64,000 bases of DNA, taken from Tolypeutes matacus (taxonomy: Eukaryota; Chordata; Mammalia; Cingulata; Chlamyphoridae). The notes under the pieces were generated by a model, which worked only from the letters and a program-made list of their open reading frames with translations, did no database searches and was not told where the DNA came from. The stretch spans positions 735,193 to 799,192 of the forward strand of contig JAKSZT010038756.1 of assembly GCA_026826555.1 (NCBI GenBank), written 5' to 3'. This document shows positions 37,211 to 49,300 of this stretch, piece by piece; the first letter of the stretch is position 1, and every line of letters begins with the position of its first letter. Both the position numbers and the translations under genes were made by a program.

Positions 37211-40050
37211 ATTAAGGAAATTGAGCAGTCTCAGAGAGCTATTGTCTGGAACATAGGTTTACAAGAACTAGAAAGAGAGGTGAAGGTTGTGAGCCATCAC
37301 CCGTATGGACATAATGTATGGTAAGATGAAAGACTGTAGTTGTGCATTGAAGGGATAGGACAGGACAGTAGCGATATTATTGAGTTGGGTGGTGCAGGGT
37401 TGACAGGTGGGTAGATTGGGAAGGGTGGGTCAGAAGTTCCAAGGAGCTGTGGCGAGGGTTGGGAGAGGGACCAGGTGAACACTGGGGATTTGCAGATATG
37501 TGGCTGAAAGTACAAAGTTGGGAATGCTCTTATGGCAATATGACAAGGAAGGGTAAATGGTTCAGGGCATTGGATGGGTGAGCAATTAGGACAAGGTGCA
37601 CTTGGAGCGGGCTTCTAGGGAGTGTGTGAGTGATCTTTCTGTCTTAATGTGTTGTATCAGTGGGTGGAGACCCACATAATGAGTGGGAAGATGTTGGACT
37701 CCCATCCTCAGGAGGACCAATTTGTCCAGAAATAGACAGGCAGGAGTCCCTCAAGACAAGGGTGGTTCCTAATTGGGGAGGACAAACTAGTGTGTCAAGA
37801 CCTCAGTTTTGTTGCCTGTAACTATGAATCTTGTCACCCAAGAAGTCAAGCTAGGGGGTTGCCCTGGGATCCAGGGGGATGGGGAGGGAGGAATAAAATG
37901 ATCAAATGGGGTATTTAGTGGTCAGTGGAAATGTTCTGCATGATCTTACAGTGAAGGACTCAGGACTTGATAAATATCATCAAAATTTATAAGAATACAG
38001 TCTAAAATGTAAACCATAGTGTAAACCACTGACCATGTTTAGTAGCTATGTTTCCCTATTTGTATATCAGGTATAAGAAAGCTATAATACACATATAAAA
38101 AGGTATTAATATGGGGGGGGTAATGGAGAGGATGTTGATATATGAGAGTCTCCTGTATTATGTGTGTGACTTTGCTATGACCTAAAACTTCTTTGAAAAC
38201 ATAACGAAAAATAGTGAGACACTGAGAAATGAGTCAGGTAAGGTGCCACGGTAAAGACAGGACACCAGATGTTGCAGTGATGAAAGGCAAAAGGTCAAAA
38301 AAATTTTTTTTTAATTTTTAAAATTTTTAAAAATATCCCAATCTTTTAATTTTATTTTTAGTTTTTTAAAGTTTTTATGTATTTTATCTCTTATATTTAA
38401 ACTTATCATTATTATTTCATTTTCCAGTTAATTGTATTCAGCTATTGTGATGGCTTCATCTTTGAAGAAGCTTTGGATCGCAGAAGGGTTACAACTGGGG
38501 TGGGGGAGCATCATTGGTGTGGGATGTCAGGGATGGGGGATGCATGGGAGGAAGTTCACATAAGCATACATATAAGGTATATTAAAATGTTCAAATATTC
38601 ATGGGGTATTGTCACAGTGGTTGGAGACTCACACAATAAATGAGAGAATACTGAATTCCTATCCTGGAGAGCTCTGCCACATTCTCTAAGGGAGCAGCAA
38701 CAGTCCCCCAAGTGTAGGTGCAGTGACTGGTGAAGGAAGATGATTCACTGATGGGCCCTTGATATTGATGACTAGGCTCATGAGTTTTTGCTCTTGAAAT
38801 TGAAACTTTGCCTATTGTTATGGAGCGCCTAAGGGTTGCATCCTGAAAGCCTACTTGATGCTCAAGTGAGGCCTTTCTCTAATCCAAATGCAGCATATTA
38901 ATGCATTACCTTCCCCCCAGCATGGGACATGACTTCCAGGGATGAGCCTCCCTGGCACTGCTGGATTGCTACCAAGCACCAACTAGCAAATGTACCTGGA
39001 AAAAGACCTCAAATAAAAGGGGAAAAAGGTAAAGACAAATGAGTTTATATGGCTAAAATACTTAGAAGTGAGTCAGGAGGTCATCTCAGCAGTAATGCTT
39101 AGCACATCTCAGCAGGATCTCATAGACTTCCAAATAGTGGGGCTCCTGAAGGCTCTGGAGGCACCCAGGTCCTATGGTCAGGGTGGAGAGATCCAGAGTT
39201 TGGTGCCTTGCCATTGGGCTCTACTTTGGAGTTTATGCTCCTGAGAGTATCAGAGTTGGACTCAATTATGTCTTCCCTGCACATGGCTCATCTGTCCCTT
39301 CTATTTAAACCTATACTCAGGCTGGAGTTTTTAGGTGTATGTCCAGAGACTCAAGTCTTTGGGCTTTCCATGTGCCAGCTGTGCCCAGAATGTTGATGGA
39401 GCTGCAAGACCTACTCTATAGCTCATTGGACTCACCCAGGACAACTGGTGGGGACATGATGATGGACAACGACCATTCCAGGGAATGGAGAGAGTCCGCA
39501 GCTGTAGGCAGGATAGTTCCATCCATCTTCTCCATGGGATATAGCCCTTCTCAATTGGAGATGGAGTGGATGTCACCATCCCAGAATCCTCAGGATTGGG
39601 GGAGAAGCTATGGACTAGAGTGGACTTACTGATATTCCACTATAGATATATTGTTATTCTAGCAATGGAAGAAATTACAACATTGATGTGGACCAGTGGC
39701 CACTGGAGGCTCTTGGGGCAAGGAGAGGGAAAAACAGTTGCAATACGGGGCTTTTTCAGGACTTGGGAATCATCCTGAGTGACATTGCAATGACAGATAT
39801 AGGCCATTTTATATCATCACATAACATGCAGAACTGTGTGGGAGAGAGTGTAGACTACAATGTGAACTACGGTCCATGCATAATGGCAAAGTTCCAGGAT
39901 GTGTTTATCAATTGCAATGAATGTGCCACACTAATGAAGGGTGTTTAAGTGGGAGGGTGTGAAAGGTGTTGTAAGTGGGGCATATGGAAACCCCTATATT
40001 TTTTGTGTATCTGTTATGTAATCTAAGTGTCTTTTAAAAAATAAAATTTT
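37211..40050 (+). other. L1-H 3' UTR (about 2.84 kb)
   Basis: Module 1 (37211 to about 38290) is G-rich on the sense strand (for example 37420-37480 and 38500-38530). An A/T-rich spacer follows (about 38290-38400), then module 2 (about 38400-40050). The open frames matching those of L1-B module 2 are at 39208-39396 and 39339-39632, shortened by lesions. It ends at 'ctaagtgtcttttaaaaaat' followed by AAAATTTTAAAAAA, without the extra 140-bp block of L1-B. Confidence 0.85.
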
Positions 40051-40778
40051 AAAAAACAGAGATATCAAAATATACTTAGTATCAAAACTTACTGTGAATA
40101 TGAATTGAAAGTCCATGTAGAAAAGAGGAAATTGCCTTGACTCATTGCTGTGTCTGAGTAAAAATGTGCCATCATTCATGCTGTATTATTCTTGAGTAGC
40201 ACAACTCAATAGCACTTTCTGTGATGATCAAGATGTCCTTGGTCTCTGTACTCACCAATATGCTAGCCACTAGTCACATGTGGCTAGTGCAATGAAAAAA
40301 CTGGATTTTAAATTTTACTTAATCTTAATTAGTTTAGTATATATTTACATAGCCACATGTGGTGAGTGGCTTCCATAAGGAACAGTGCAGCTCTGACAGT
40401 GGAAAACAAAAAACTCCATGAACAAAGAAATGACACAGGCTTTAGAGAATTGATTATGCTGAAACGATTTCTGTCTGTATTTTCACTGAGGATAGAAAAA
40501 TTGCCTTTTATAGTTGGTCTATTGTTTTATTGTTGATTAACTGTTCCTTAGTATTTGAGGAACACCACAGCCTGCATGTGGTATTTGGGAATATGTGAAA
40601 TAAAATATATTATCAGTGTCTTAAAGGTAGATAGAAAACTAAATGAAGATTAGGTCCAGGAAACCAAGATCTAAAGTGGCAAAAATCACAGAGATGCACA
40701 TAAAATAATAGTCCAATAAATATTTAGTGAGAATGTTTAAAAAGTAAAATAAAAGAATTGGATGAAGTATTGTGGATC
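40051..40778 (+). other. Sequence between the L1-H 3' UTR and its TSD (probable 3' transduction)
   Basis: About 730 bp unrelated to L1, containing a MER5-type element (40200-40403). It ends with AATAAA at 40748-40753 and an A tract at 40779-40785 that merges with the right TSD. Since the TSDs lie at 32139 and 40781, this DNA arrived with L1-H. The likely cause is read-through past the weak L1 polyadenylation site at about 40040. Confidence 0.65.
40200..40403 (+). mobile_element. MER5-family (hAT-Charlie) non-autonomous element
   Basis: The core 'gctagccactagtcacatgt' followed by 'ggctagtgcaatg', and the end 'agccacatgtggtgagtggc' near 40350-40370, match the MER5 family as I know it. About 200 bp, typical length. 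The terminal region around 'aacagtgcagctctg' fits the hAT end. Mobilised by hAT transposase in early placental evolution; now fixed. Confidence 0.85.
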
Positions 40779-40780
40779 AA

Positions 40781-40794
40781 AAAAATTGTGTACT
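40781..40794. repeat. Right target-site duplication of L1-H
   Basis: AAAAATTGTGTACT, identical to 32139-32152. It directly follows the A tract that ends the transduced segment. Confidence 0.8.
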
Positions 40795-40916
40795 CGTTGT
40801 GTTTATAACTGAGTATTCTATGTGTCCATAAACATCCACATATTCATAACATTCTGTTGCTCTTTTTTGCAATAGGTAGCAGGATATATGTATGTAGTTG
40901 GTAAGGAATAAAAGAA

Positions 40917-41311
40917 TGTTATGTGGGGATCTAGGACCCAGGCTCCCCCAAAGTGCTCAGCATGTAGCTGCCTGTGTAACCTAGATATAAGATAAAGGAT
41001 AAAACTCTCCCTGGAGGGGATGGGATGTATAGATGGTATCATAAACTGAATCTACTCAGAGGGGTAAAACTTCATTCCTGTGATAACATCACCAGATCCC
41101 CATGTGTGCCATCATGGGACTCTAGCAGAAACTCTGCCCTCATACCAGATGGAATGTCCTTGTTCTAAAATCCCTTATATCACCGCTCACTTTCCCATCT
41201 TTTTGTGGATTGCTGTCTTCATTCCCTAACAACCATTGGAGATGCTCTCCTGTTCATAAGTCCCAATAAAGTTTATGTCTGATTTTTTGCCAAATGTGTT
41301 CTTTGGTCTCA
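40917..41311 (+). mobile_element. ERV LTR (plus strand), about 395 bp
   Basis: Begins TGTTATGTGGGG and ends GGTCTCA, the TG...CA form of an LTR. AATAAA at about 41267-41272 lies 40 bp before the end, as expected for R/U5. TGG at 41312 directly follows and could start a primer-binding site (41312-41329), but I cannot match it to a specific tRNA. A gag remnant follows downstream in the same orientation, so this is a 5' LTR. Confidence 0.7.
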
Positions 41312-41479
41312 TGGCTGCACCAACTCATGCCCCTCAGGTGTTGGATTGGAACAATCAGTGAATCAGTGAGCCATGAGGCAGGATTCTGACACACTGCTGG
41401 CAATAGCAGGCATGAAATCAGGGAAAAGAGATTCCACAGGGGAAATTCTTGGTTGGCATATACTGTCCATGTGGGGAAT

Positions 41480-42410
41480 GGTGGCTGCCTTCTAGGATGA
41501 GCAGGGACTGCCAAGAGAATATGGGGACACCCTGAAATCTCTGGTAGGTAAGCTGGCTGTGCTACAGCAGGCAGCAGAGCAGCTGCAATTAAATAAGAAA
41601 AAGAGAGACAGCCAGATAGTGGTGGCTATAGCATGACCCCTGTTAGGAGTTTGTGGAAGGCTACTTAGGCAGAAAAATAGGAAAGACCTCTGTGCACTGC
41701 TTAAAAGAAAAGATAAAGCTAGAAAGGGTTAAGCACCTAGCACAGAGAGAGATGAAAGATTCTTTAGCAGATCATCTGTGCCAAGTTGATGATCAATTGT
41801 AAACCCTGGCTTGTAAATGTACTTGAACTAGAGGCTGTAGGCGACCTCTAGTTCAGATCTGGAGGATATTAACCACTCCTGAGTGGGAACCTAAGGCATG
41901 GGATCCTATGGACTACTCCTCAGATGAGGAGAAAGAGAAAGAGTGTGAGGTAGAAGATGAGGAGGCCCCAAGTGTGTGCCCCACAATTCAACAAAAGTTG
42001 AAGGTGCTGCTAAACCAACCCCATGAGGTCCAGCATTTCCAATCCCCCCAAACAAAAGTTACATATAACCATGAGGGACTGTACTGCTGCTGAGTTCAGC
42101 AATTTAGGGCAAAGTTACAGGCAGAGATCAAGAAAGTCCCTACATAACTGGCTTCTCAGATTATGGGACACTGGAGCTGAAGGAGTTGTACTCTCAGTGG
42201 TGGAAATGGGTAACTTGGCATCCATCACCAGTCATCCTTCTCTATGTAAGGATCTATATACTGCCTCTAATGGAACAGAAACTATGTCACTATTAGTATG
42301 GCTTATTAATGGATGCCAGGCTGCATGGCTTAATGAAGGTGATATAGCTCATGCTACTCCTCATTGGCAGTCCAGGCAAAGACAGAGAAGTGTTAGATTC
42401 CTCTAGGCTC
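41480..42410 (+). pseudogene. ERV gag remnant (plus strand)
   Basis: Follows the plus-strand LTR by about 170 bp. Two open pieces overlap in different frames: 41908-42093, acidic at its start (SSDEEKEKECEVEDEE), and 42023-42406, with a capsid-like stretch (LLRLWDTGAEG, TSHPSLCKDLY, WLINGCQAAWL). Gag would form the virion core. The upstream region 41480-41900 has many stops. It breaks off at 42417, where the opposite-strand LTR begins. Assignment rests on position and on recall of similar gag fragments. Ancient and not functional. Confidence 0.6.
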
Positions 42411-42417
42411 TTGGTTA

Positions 42418-42599
42418 TGATGCATAAAAGAATTTATGAACATGCCAGTTTAGTTAGGCCAGTGAAAAGAATTTATTTGAGAAATGGGGTAAAGAACAGA
42501 GCTTGCTGAGAAATGGGAAAGAAAGATGGAAATACAAACCATGATGTGGTGCGGGCCTATCTAGGCAAAGAAAGCGAGTTCTGCCTTGTGTAATTACCT
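42418..42599 (-). mobile_element. Minus-strand ERV LTR, 3' part
   Basis: The minus-strand end is GCATCA at 42418. An AATAAA reads on the minus strand near 42470 ('ctcaaataaattcttttc'). The rest of the LTR is at 53241-53646, after the composite L1. The two parts join at the L1 target duplication (TGTAATTACCTT at about 42589-42600 and TGTGATTACCTT at about 53239-53250). Total LTR length without the L1 is about 590 bp. Confidence 0.7.
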
Positions 42600-43295
42600 T
42601 TTTTTTTTTTTTATTGGAAATATATAATTTTTTAAAAATCAAACAATATGCTACACAATACATTTGGTTCATAGTAACACATTCATACAGTATTTGTCCT
42701 TTTGTGTCTGGCTTGCTGCATTGAACATAATGTCCTCCAGGTTCATCCTTGTCGTCATGTGCTTTATGGCTTCATTTCTTCTTAACCGCTGCATAATATA
42801 CCATCGTGTGAATAGACAACAGTTTGTTTATCCATTTGTCTGTTGATGGACACCTGGGTTGTTTCCAACTTTTGGCAATGGCGAATAATGTTGCTATGAA
42901 CATAGGTGTGCAGATGTCTGTTCGTGTCCCTGTTCTCAGTTCTTCTGGGTATATACCCAGTAGTGGTATTGCAGGGTCATGTGGCAAGTCTATATTCAAC
43001 TTCTTTAGGAACTGTAAAACAGTCCTTCACAGTGGCTGTACCATTCTGCATTCCCACCAACAGTGAATAAGTGTTCCTTTCTCTCCACATCCTCTCCAAC
43101 ACTTGTAGTTTTCTGTCTTTTTAATACTGCCCATTCTGATAGGTGTGAAATGATATCTCATTGTAGTTTTCATTTGCATTGCCCTAATCATGAGTGATGT
43201 TGAGCATTTCTTCATGTGTTTTTTGCCATTTGTATTTTTTCTTTAGAGAAATGTCTACTCTAGTCTTTTGCCCATTTTTTTCATTTGTTCATTTT
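42600..43295 (-). mobile_element. L1-J, ORF2 C-terminus with short 3' UTR
   Basis: A T run at 42600-42612 is the poly(A) tail. The ORF2 C-terminus is read in 43215-43027 ([19 protein letters not shown]) and 42999-42772 ([27 protein letters not shown]). Its 3' UTR is under 100 bp, in contrast with the 2.9 kb of L1-K, so it belongs to a different subfamily. It ends in ORF2 at 43295 where the next 3' end begins. Confidence 0.85.
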
Positions 43296-43507
43296 TTTTA
43301 ATATATATATATTTTTATTTTTAATAGATACTTAGATTACATAAAATGCTACATAAAAAAATATAAGGTATTCCCATATGCCCCACTCCCCTCACCTCCA
43401 ACTTTCCCCCATATTAACTTCTTTCATTGCTGTGGTACATTCATTGCAATTGATGAACACATTTTGGAGTATTGCCACTAAGGATGGATTATACTTTAAA
43501 TTGTACT
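43296..43507 (-). mobile_element. Isolated L1 3' UTR terminus
   Basis: About 210 bp matching the very end of the L1-A and L1-G 3' UTRs (compare 1690-1880 and 23700-23920: 'tacttagattacataaa', 'gatgaacacattttgga'). Preceded by a degraded T-rich tail at 43290-43318. It lies between L1-J and L1-K. Confidence 0.75.
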
Positions 43508-46396
43508 TTTTAAAAATATATTTAAAAAGATGCTTAGATTACATAAATGTTATACAAAAATTACAGGGATTTCCATGTTCCCCACCTCCCACACCTCCCA
43601 TAACATCCCACATAAACATCTTTCATTAGTGTGGCACATCACCTGCAATGGATATACAAATCCTGGGGCCTTGCCTCTAAGCATGGACCATAGTTCACAT
43701 TGTAGACCCCACTCTCTCCCACAGAGTTCTGTATGTTATATGCTGATGTAAAATGCTCTATATCTGTTGTTGTAATGTTACTCAGGATAATCCCCAAGTC
43801 CTGAAAAAGCACCTATATTACAACTACTTTTCCCTTCCTTGCCCCAAAAGCATCCAGTGGCCACTGGCTCCACCTCACTGTTATAATTTCTTCCATTGCT
43901 TGAATCACATTATGTCTACAACAGAATACCATTAAGTCCACTCTAGTCTATAGCTCTTCCCCAAATCCTGAGGAGTTTGAGATGGTGATGTCCACTCCAC
44001 CTCCTAGTGAGAGGGGGATTATATCCCATGTATATAGTGGATGGGATTATCCTGCCTGGAGCTGCAGTCTCTCTCCATTCCCTGGGATGGCCATTGTCCA
44101 TCATAGTCTCCTCACCAGGTGACTTGGGTGAGTCCATTGAGCTGTAGAGTAGGAGTTGCAGTTCCATTAAAATTCCAGGCCCAGCTGACACATGGGCAGG
44201 CCTGAGGCTCCAGTCTCTGGAAGTACACCTACAAACTCCAGCATCACATATAGGTTTGAATAGAAGGGACTGATGGACCATGTGCAGGGAGGACTTATTT
44301 GAGTCCCACTCTGTCACTCTCAGGAGCACAGATTCCAAAGTAGAGCCCACTGATAAGGCATCAATCTCTGGAGTTATCCCCCCTTTTATAGGACCTAGGT
44401 GTCTCCAGAGGACTCAGGAGCCCCTCTGTGTGGGATGATATCCACTTTGGTGTTCTATGAGATCCTACTGAGGTGTGCGTAAGCGTTACCTCTGGGATGA
44501 CTTCCCAACTCTCTTTGAAGTCTCTTAGCCACATGAACTCATTTGTCTTTACCTTTCCCCCCTTTTATTCAAGGTCTTTTTCCAGTCATACTGCCAGTTG
44601 GCACTTGGTATTAATCCCTCATTGCCAGGGTGGCTCATCCACAGGAGTCATGTCCCATGCTGAGAGGAAGGTAATGCAATCATATGCTGAGTTTGGCTTA
44701 GAGAGAGTCCACATTTGAGCAACAAAGAGGCTCTCAGGTGGCAACCCTTAGGCACCCCATATAGTAGGCTAAGTTTCAATTACAAGAGCAAAGACTTGTA
44801 AGGCCAGTCATCAATAACAAGAACCCATCAGGGAACCCTCCTCCTTTGCCAGACACTGCCCCTGCACTTGGGGGACTGTTGCTGCTCTCTTGGAGAATGT
44901 GGCAAAGCTCTCCCAGCTGGGAATTCAGTATTCCCTCATTTATTGAGTGATTGTCTACCCACTGTGGCCATGCCCCACCCCTTGATCATTTGAACAATTT
45001 TATATATCTTTCATGTATATTCAGGTGAACTTCCTCCCATGAAACCCCCATTCCATACAACCCCCACCAATGACCCTCTACTGTCCCCTTTGTAACCCTT
45101 CTGTGATCCAAACCTTCCTTGAAGATGGAAGCCATATAATAGCCAAATACAATTAATAGAAAAATGAAATAATAAAGATAAGTTTAAATATAAGAGATCA
45201 AATACATGGTAACTTAAAAAAAAAAACACTAGAAATAAAATAAAATTAAAGGATTGGGATATTCAATAAATGGGAAAAAAACAAACAAATTAAAATTTAT
45301 TTTATTTTATTTTATTTTCACATTTTTCTTTTATCACTGCATTATCAGGTGTCCAATCTGTACTGTGGCACCTGACCCCTCTCACTCCACAGTGTCCCCG
45401 AATTTTCATTTAATTTTCAAAGAAGTTTTAGGTCACAGCAAAGTCACACACAGAATACTAGAGACTCCCATATACCCAAACTCCTTCCCCTTTCCTCACC
45501 CCATATTAAAACCTTTTTTATGTAGATGGTAGCATTGTTATAACTGTTATACAGATAGTGAAGCATAATTACTAAACATTGCCAATGGTTTACAGTATCA
45601 TTTGCAATTTAGATGGTACAGTTTAATAATTTTTTATGATATTTACCATGTCCTGTGTTCATTACTGTAAGGTAATGAAAAACATTTCCCCAGACCACTA
45701 AATACCTCCTGTTTGATCTTTTCTTTTCCTTCCTCCAATCCCCCTGGGGCTCATGACACTCCCCTGACTTGACTCATTGGATGACAAGATTCATAGTTTC
45801 ATGCAACAAGAGATCTTGACATGCTGATTATCCACGCCTGTTAGATCCATCTTTGGACCTAAGAGACACCCACCTGCCTGTTTCCGGGTGAATCGGTCCT
45901 CCCAAAGATGGGGGTCCATCTACTTCTCACTCACCATGTGGGTCTCCACTCCCCAACACAACACCTTATGACAGGATGAACGCTCACACATTCCCCAGAA
46001 GCCTACTCCAGATGCACCCCATCCTGAATGCCCCCCCAACCTACACCCTAAGCCAGTGACACTACCTCATACTGCCATAAGAGCATTCCCACTCTTGCAT
46101 TTTCAACATCATACCCACAAATCCCATGTTCACCTAGTCCCCCTCCCTACTCTCCTCCCAGTATCCTTGGTATTCTAACCCACCATTCCTAATCTACCCA
46201 CCTGTCAGTCCTGCACCACCAAACCCAGTAAAGTCTCTACCCACCTTTCCTATCCTTCATTATGCAACTATACTCTATCAATTTACCATAGATTATGTCC
46301 ATATGTGTAATGGATCACAACCTTCTCTTCTCTTTCTCTCCCTTGTTAACCTATCTTTCAGACAATGGTTCTCAGAGACTACTCACTTTCTGCAAT
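43508..46396 (-). other. L1-K 3' UTR (about 2.9 kb)
   Basis: Module 2 (43508 to about 45150) contains a minus-strand open frame at 43943-44350 that matches the L1-B frame at 5076-5516. An A-rich spacer (45150-45320) follows, including a run of A at about 45216 and repeated TTTTA at 45296-45320. Module 1 is about 45330-46396. No extra 140-bp end block. Confidence 0.85.
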
Positions 46397-49300
46397 TCAA
46401 ATCAGTGAGGTCATATATTGTTCATACGTCAATACCTGGTTTGCTTCACTCAACATAAGGTCTTCAAGATTCATCCATGTTAGCACGTTATTCCTTCTTC
46501 TTTTTTTATTTTTTTTATTGTGGGTAAAAATCAAAATTTTCCCAATACATACCAAATTTGCAAAATGATATATAAATGTATATGCATATATGTGCATTTG
46601 CTTACAAAAATGTTATTTATGTATATATATAAATATATTTTAAGAGGTGCTTATGTACCCAAATTATTACATGGAACCCACTGGGATTCCCATGTTGCCC
46701 ACCTCCCACACCTCCCACCATAAAGCTGAGTAATATTCCATTGTATGTATGTACCACATTTTGTTTATGCATTCAACTGTTGATGGGCACCAGGGCTGAT
46801 TCCAACTTTTGGCAATAGTGAACAATGCCGCTATAAACATTGGTGTGTATATATATGTTCGTGTCTTTGCTTTCAGTTCTTCTAGGTATATACCCAGCAG
46901 TGGAATTACTGGATCATATGGAAGATCAATTGTTAGATTCCTGAGGAACCACCAAACTGTCCTCCACAGTGGCTGGACCATTCCACAATCCCACCAGGAG
47001 TGGATTGGGGTTCCTATTCCTCCACATCCTCTCCAACACTTATAATCTGCTGTTTTTTAAATAGTTGTCATTCTGATGGGTGTAAGATGGTATCTCGTTG
47101 TAGTTTTGATTTGCATTTCCCTAATAGCTAGCGATATCAAGCATTTTTTTTCATGTGCTTTTTAGCTATTTGTATTTCTTCCCTGGAGAACTGTCTTTTC
47201 AGTTCACTTGCCCATTTTTTAAACGGGCTGTTTGTCTTTTTATTTTCGAGGTGTAGGATTTCTTTATATATTCAGGATATAGGCTCCTATCAGATATATG
47301 GTGGCCAAATATTTTCTCTCATTGGGTAGGATGCCTTTTTATTTTCTTAATAACGTCCTTTGAGGTGCAGAAGTTTTTAATTTTGAGGAGATCCCATTTA
47401 TCTATTCTTTTCTTGCTGCTCGTGCTTCGAGTGTGAAATTCATGAAACAATTTCCTACTACAAGGTCCTGTAGATGCTTCCCTACATTATCTTCCAAGGT
47501 CTTTATGGTTTGGGCTCTTATATTTAGATCTTTGATCCATCTTGAGTTGATTTTTTATAAGGCGTGAAATGTATTCCTCTCTCATTCTTTTGGATATAGA
47601 TATCCAGTTCTCCAAGCACCATTGTTAAAGAGGCCCTTCTATCCCAACTGAGAGGTCTTGGTGGCCTTGTCGAATATAAGATGACTGTATATGCGAGGGT
47701 CTATATCAGAACTCTCAATCCAGTTCCATTGGTCAGTATGTCTATCCTTGTGCCAATACCATGCAGTTTTGATCATTGTAGCTTTGTAGGATGTTTTAAA
47801 GTCAGGTAATGTGATACCTCCGACTTCATTTTTCTTTTTCAATATGTCTTTGGTGATTCAGGGCCTTTTACCTTTCCAAATATATTTTGTAGATAGTTTT
47901 TCCAGTTCCTTGAAAAATACAGTGTTGATTTTTATTGGGATTGCATTAAATCTGTAGATTAGTTTGGGTAGGATAGACATCTTGATGATGATGTTTAGTC
48001 TTCCTATCTATGAACAGGGAGTATTCTTCCATTTATTTAAGTCTTCTTTGATTTCCTTTAACAGTGTTGTGTAGTTTTCTGTATATAAGTCCTTTACATC
48101 TTTAGTTAAATTTATTCTTAGGTATTTGATCCTTTTAGTTACTATAGTAAATGATATTTCTTTTCTTGATTTCCTCCTCAGATTGCTCATTATTGGTGTA
48201 CAGATGTGCTACTGATTTTTGAGCAGTGATCTTATAGCCTGTGACATTACTGAACTTCTTTATAAGTTCTAGAAGCTTTGTAGTAGATTTCTATGTATAG
48301 GATCATGTCATCTGCAAATAATGAAATTTTTACTCCTTCTTTTCCAATCTGGATGCCTTTTATATCTTTTTCTTGCCTCAGTGCTTGAGTAAGCACTTCT
48401 AAGACAATGTTAATAGGAGTGTTGTTAGTGGGCATCCTACTCTTGTTCCCATTCTCAGAGGGAACATCTCACCATTGACGATGATATTAGCTTCATCATC
48501 ATATATACCCTTTATCATATTCAGAAAGTTTCCTTCTATTCCTATCTTTTGCAATGTTTTTATCAGAAAAGGGTGATGTATTTTGTCAAATGCTTTTCTG
48601 CATCTATAGAAATGATCATGTGATTTTTTTTCCTTCAGTCTGTTTATGTGGTCTATTACATTGATTGATTTTCTTATATTGAACCATCCTTGCATACCCG
48701 GGATGAAACCCACTTGGTCATGGTGTATAATCCTTCTGATATGTTTTTGAATGCGATTAGCAAGTATTTTGTTAAGGATTTTAGTATCTAGGTTCATCAG
48801 AGAAATTGATCTATAATTTTCCTTTTTGTGGTATCTTTTTTTGACATTGGTATTAGGGTAATGTTAGTGTCATAGAATGAGTTAGGCAATATTCCTTCTA
48901 CTTCTAATTTTTGGAAGAGCTTAAGCAGAATTGGTGTTAGCTCTTTCTGGAATGTTTGGTAGAATTCAACTGTGAAGCCAACTGGTCTTGGGCTCTTCTT
49001 AGTTAGGAGGTTTTTGATGACTGAGTCTATCTCTTTACTTGTAATTGGACTGTTGAGTTCATCAATTTCTTCTTTCATCAATGTAGGCTGTTTGTGCATT
49101 TCTAGAAACTTGTCCATTTCCTCTAAATTATCTTTCTTGTTGGCATATAATTTTTCCAAGTATCCTCTTATGATACTCTTTATTTCCGTGGGGTCAGTAG
49201 TGATATCCCCTTGCTCATTCCTTATTTTGTGTATTTGCATCTCTTCTCTTTTTTCCTTTGTTAGTCTGGCTAAGGGTTTGCCTATTTTATTGATCTTCTT

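Larger units (their letters stand above)
32153..40778 (+). mobile_element. L1-H, near full-length plus-strand L1 with 3' transduction
   Basis: The 5' end is near 32158-32172 (GAGGCAAGATGGCACCAG, like the 5' ends of L1-B and L1-K). A short 5' UTR of about 330 bp lacks the monomer region. Then come ORF1 (32498 to about 33422), ORF2 (33445-37210), a 2.84-kb 3' UTR (to about 40050), and about 730 bp of non-L1 DNA with its own AATAAA (40748-40753) and an A tract (40779-40785) just before the right TSD. The orientation is opposite to the other large L1s. Both ORFs are broken. Confidence 0.85.

Noticed and set aside
41312..41329. Specific tRNA assignment of the putative primer-binding site
   Set aside because: Starts with TGG as expected, but I could not match the next bases to a tRNA 3' end with confidence.
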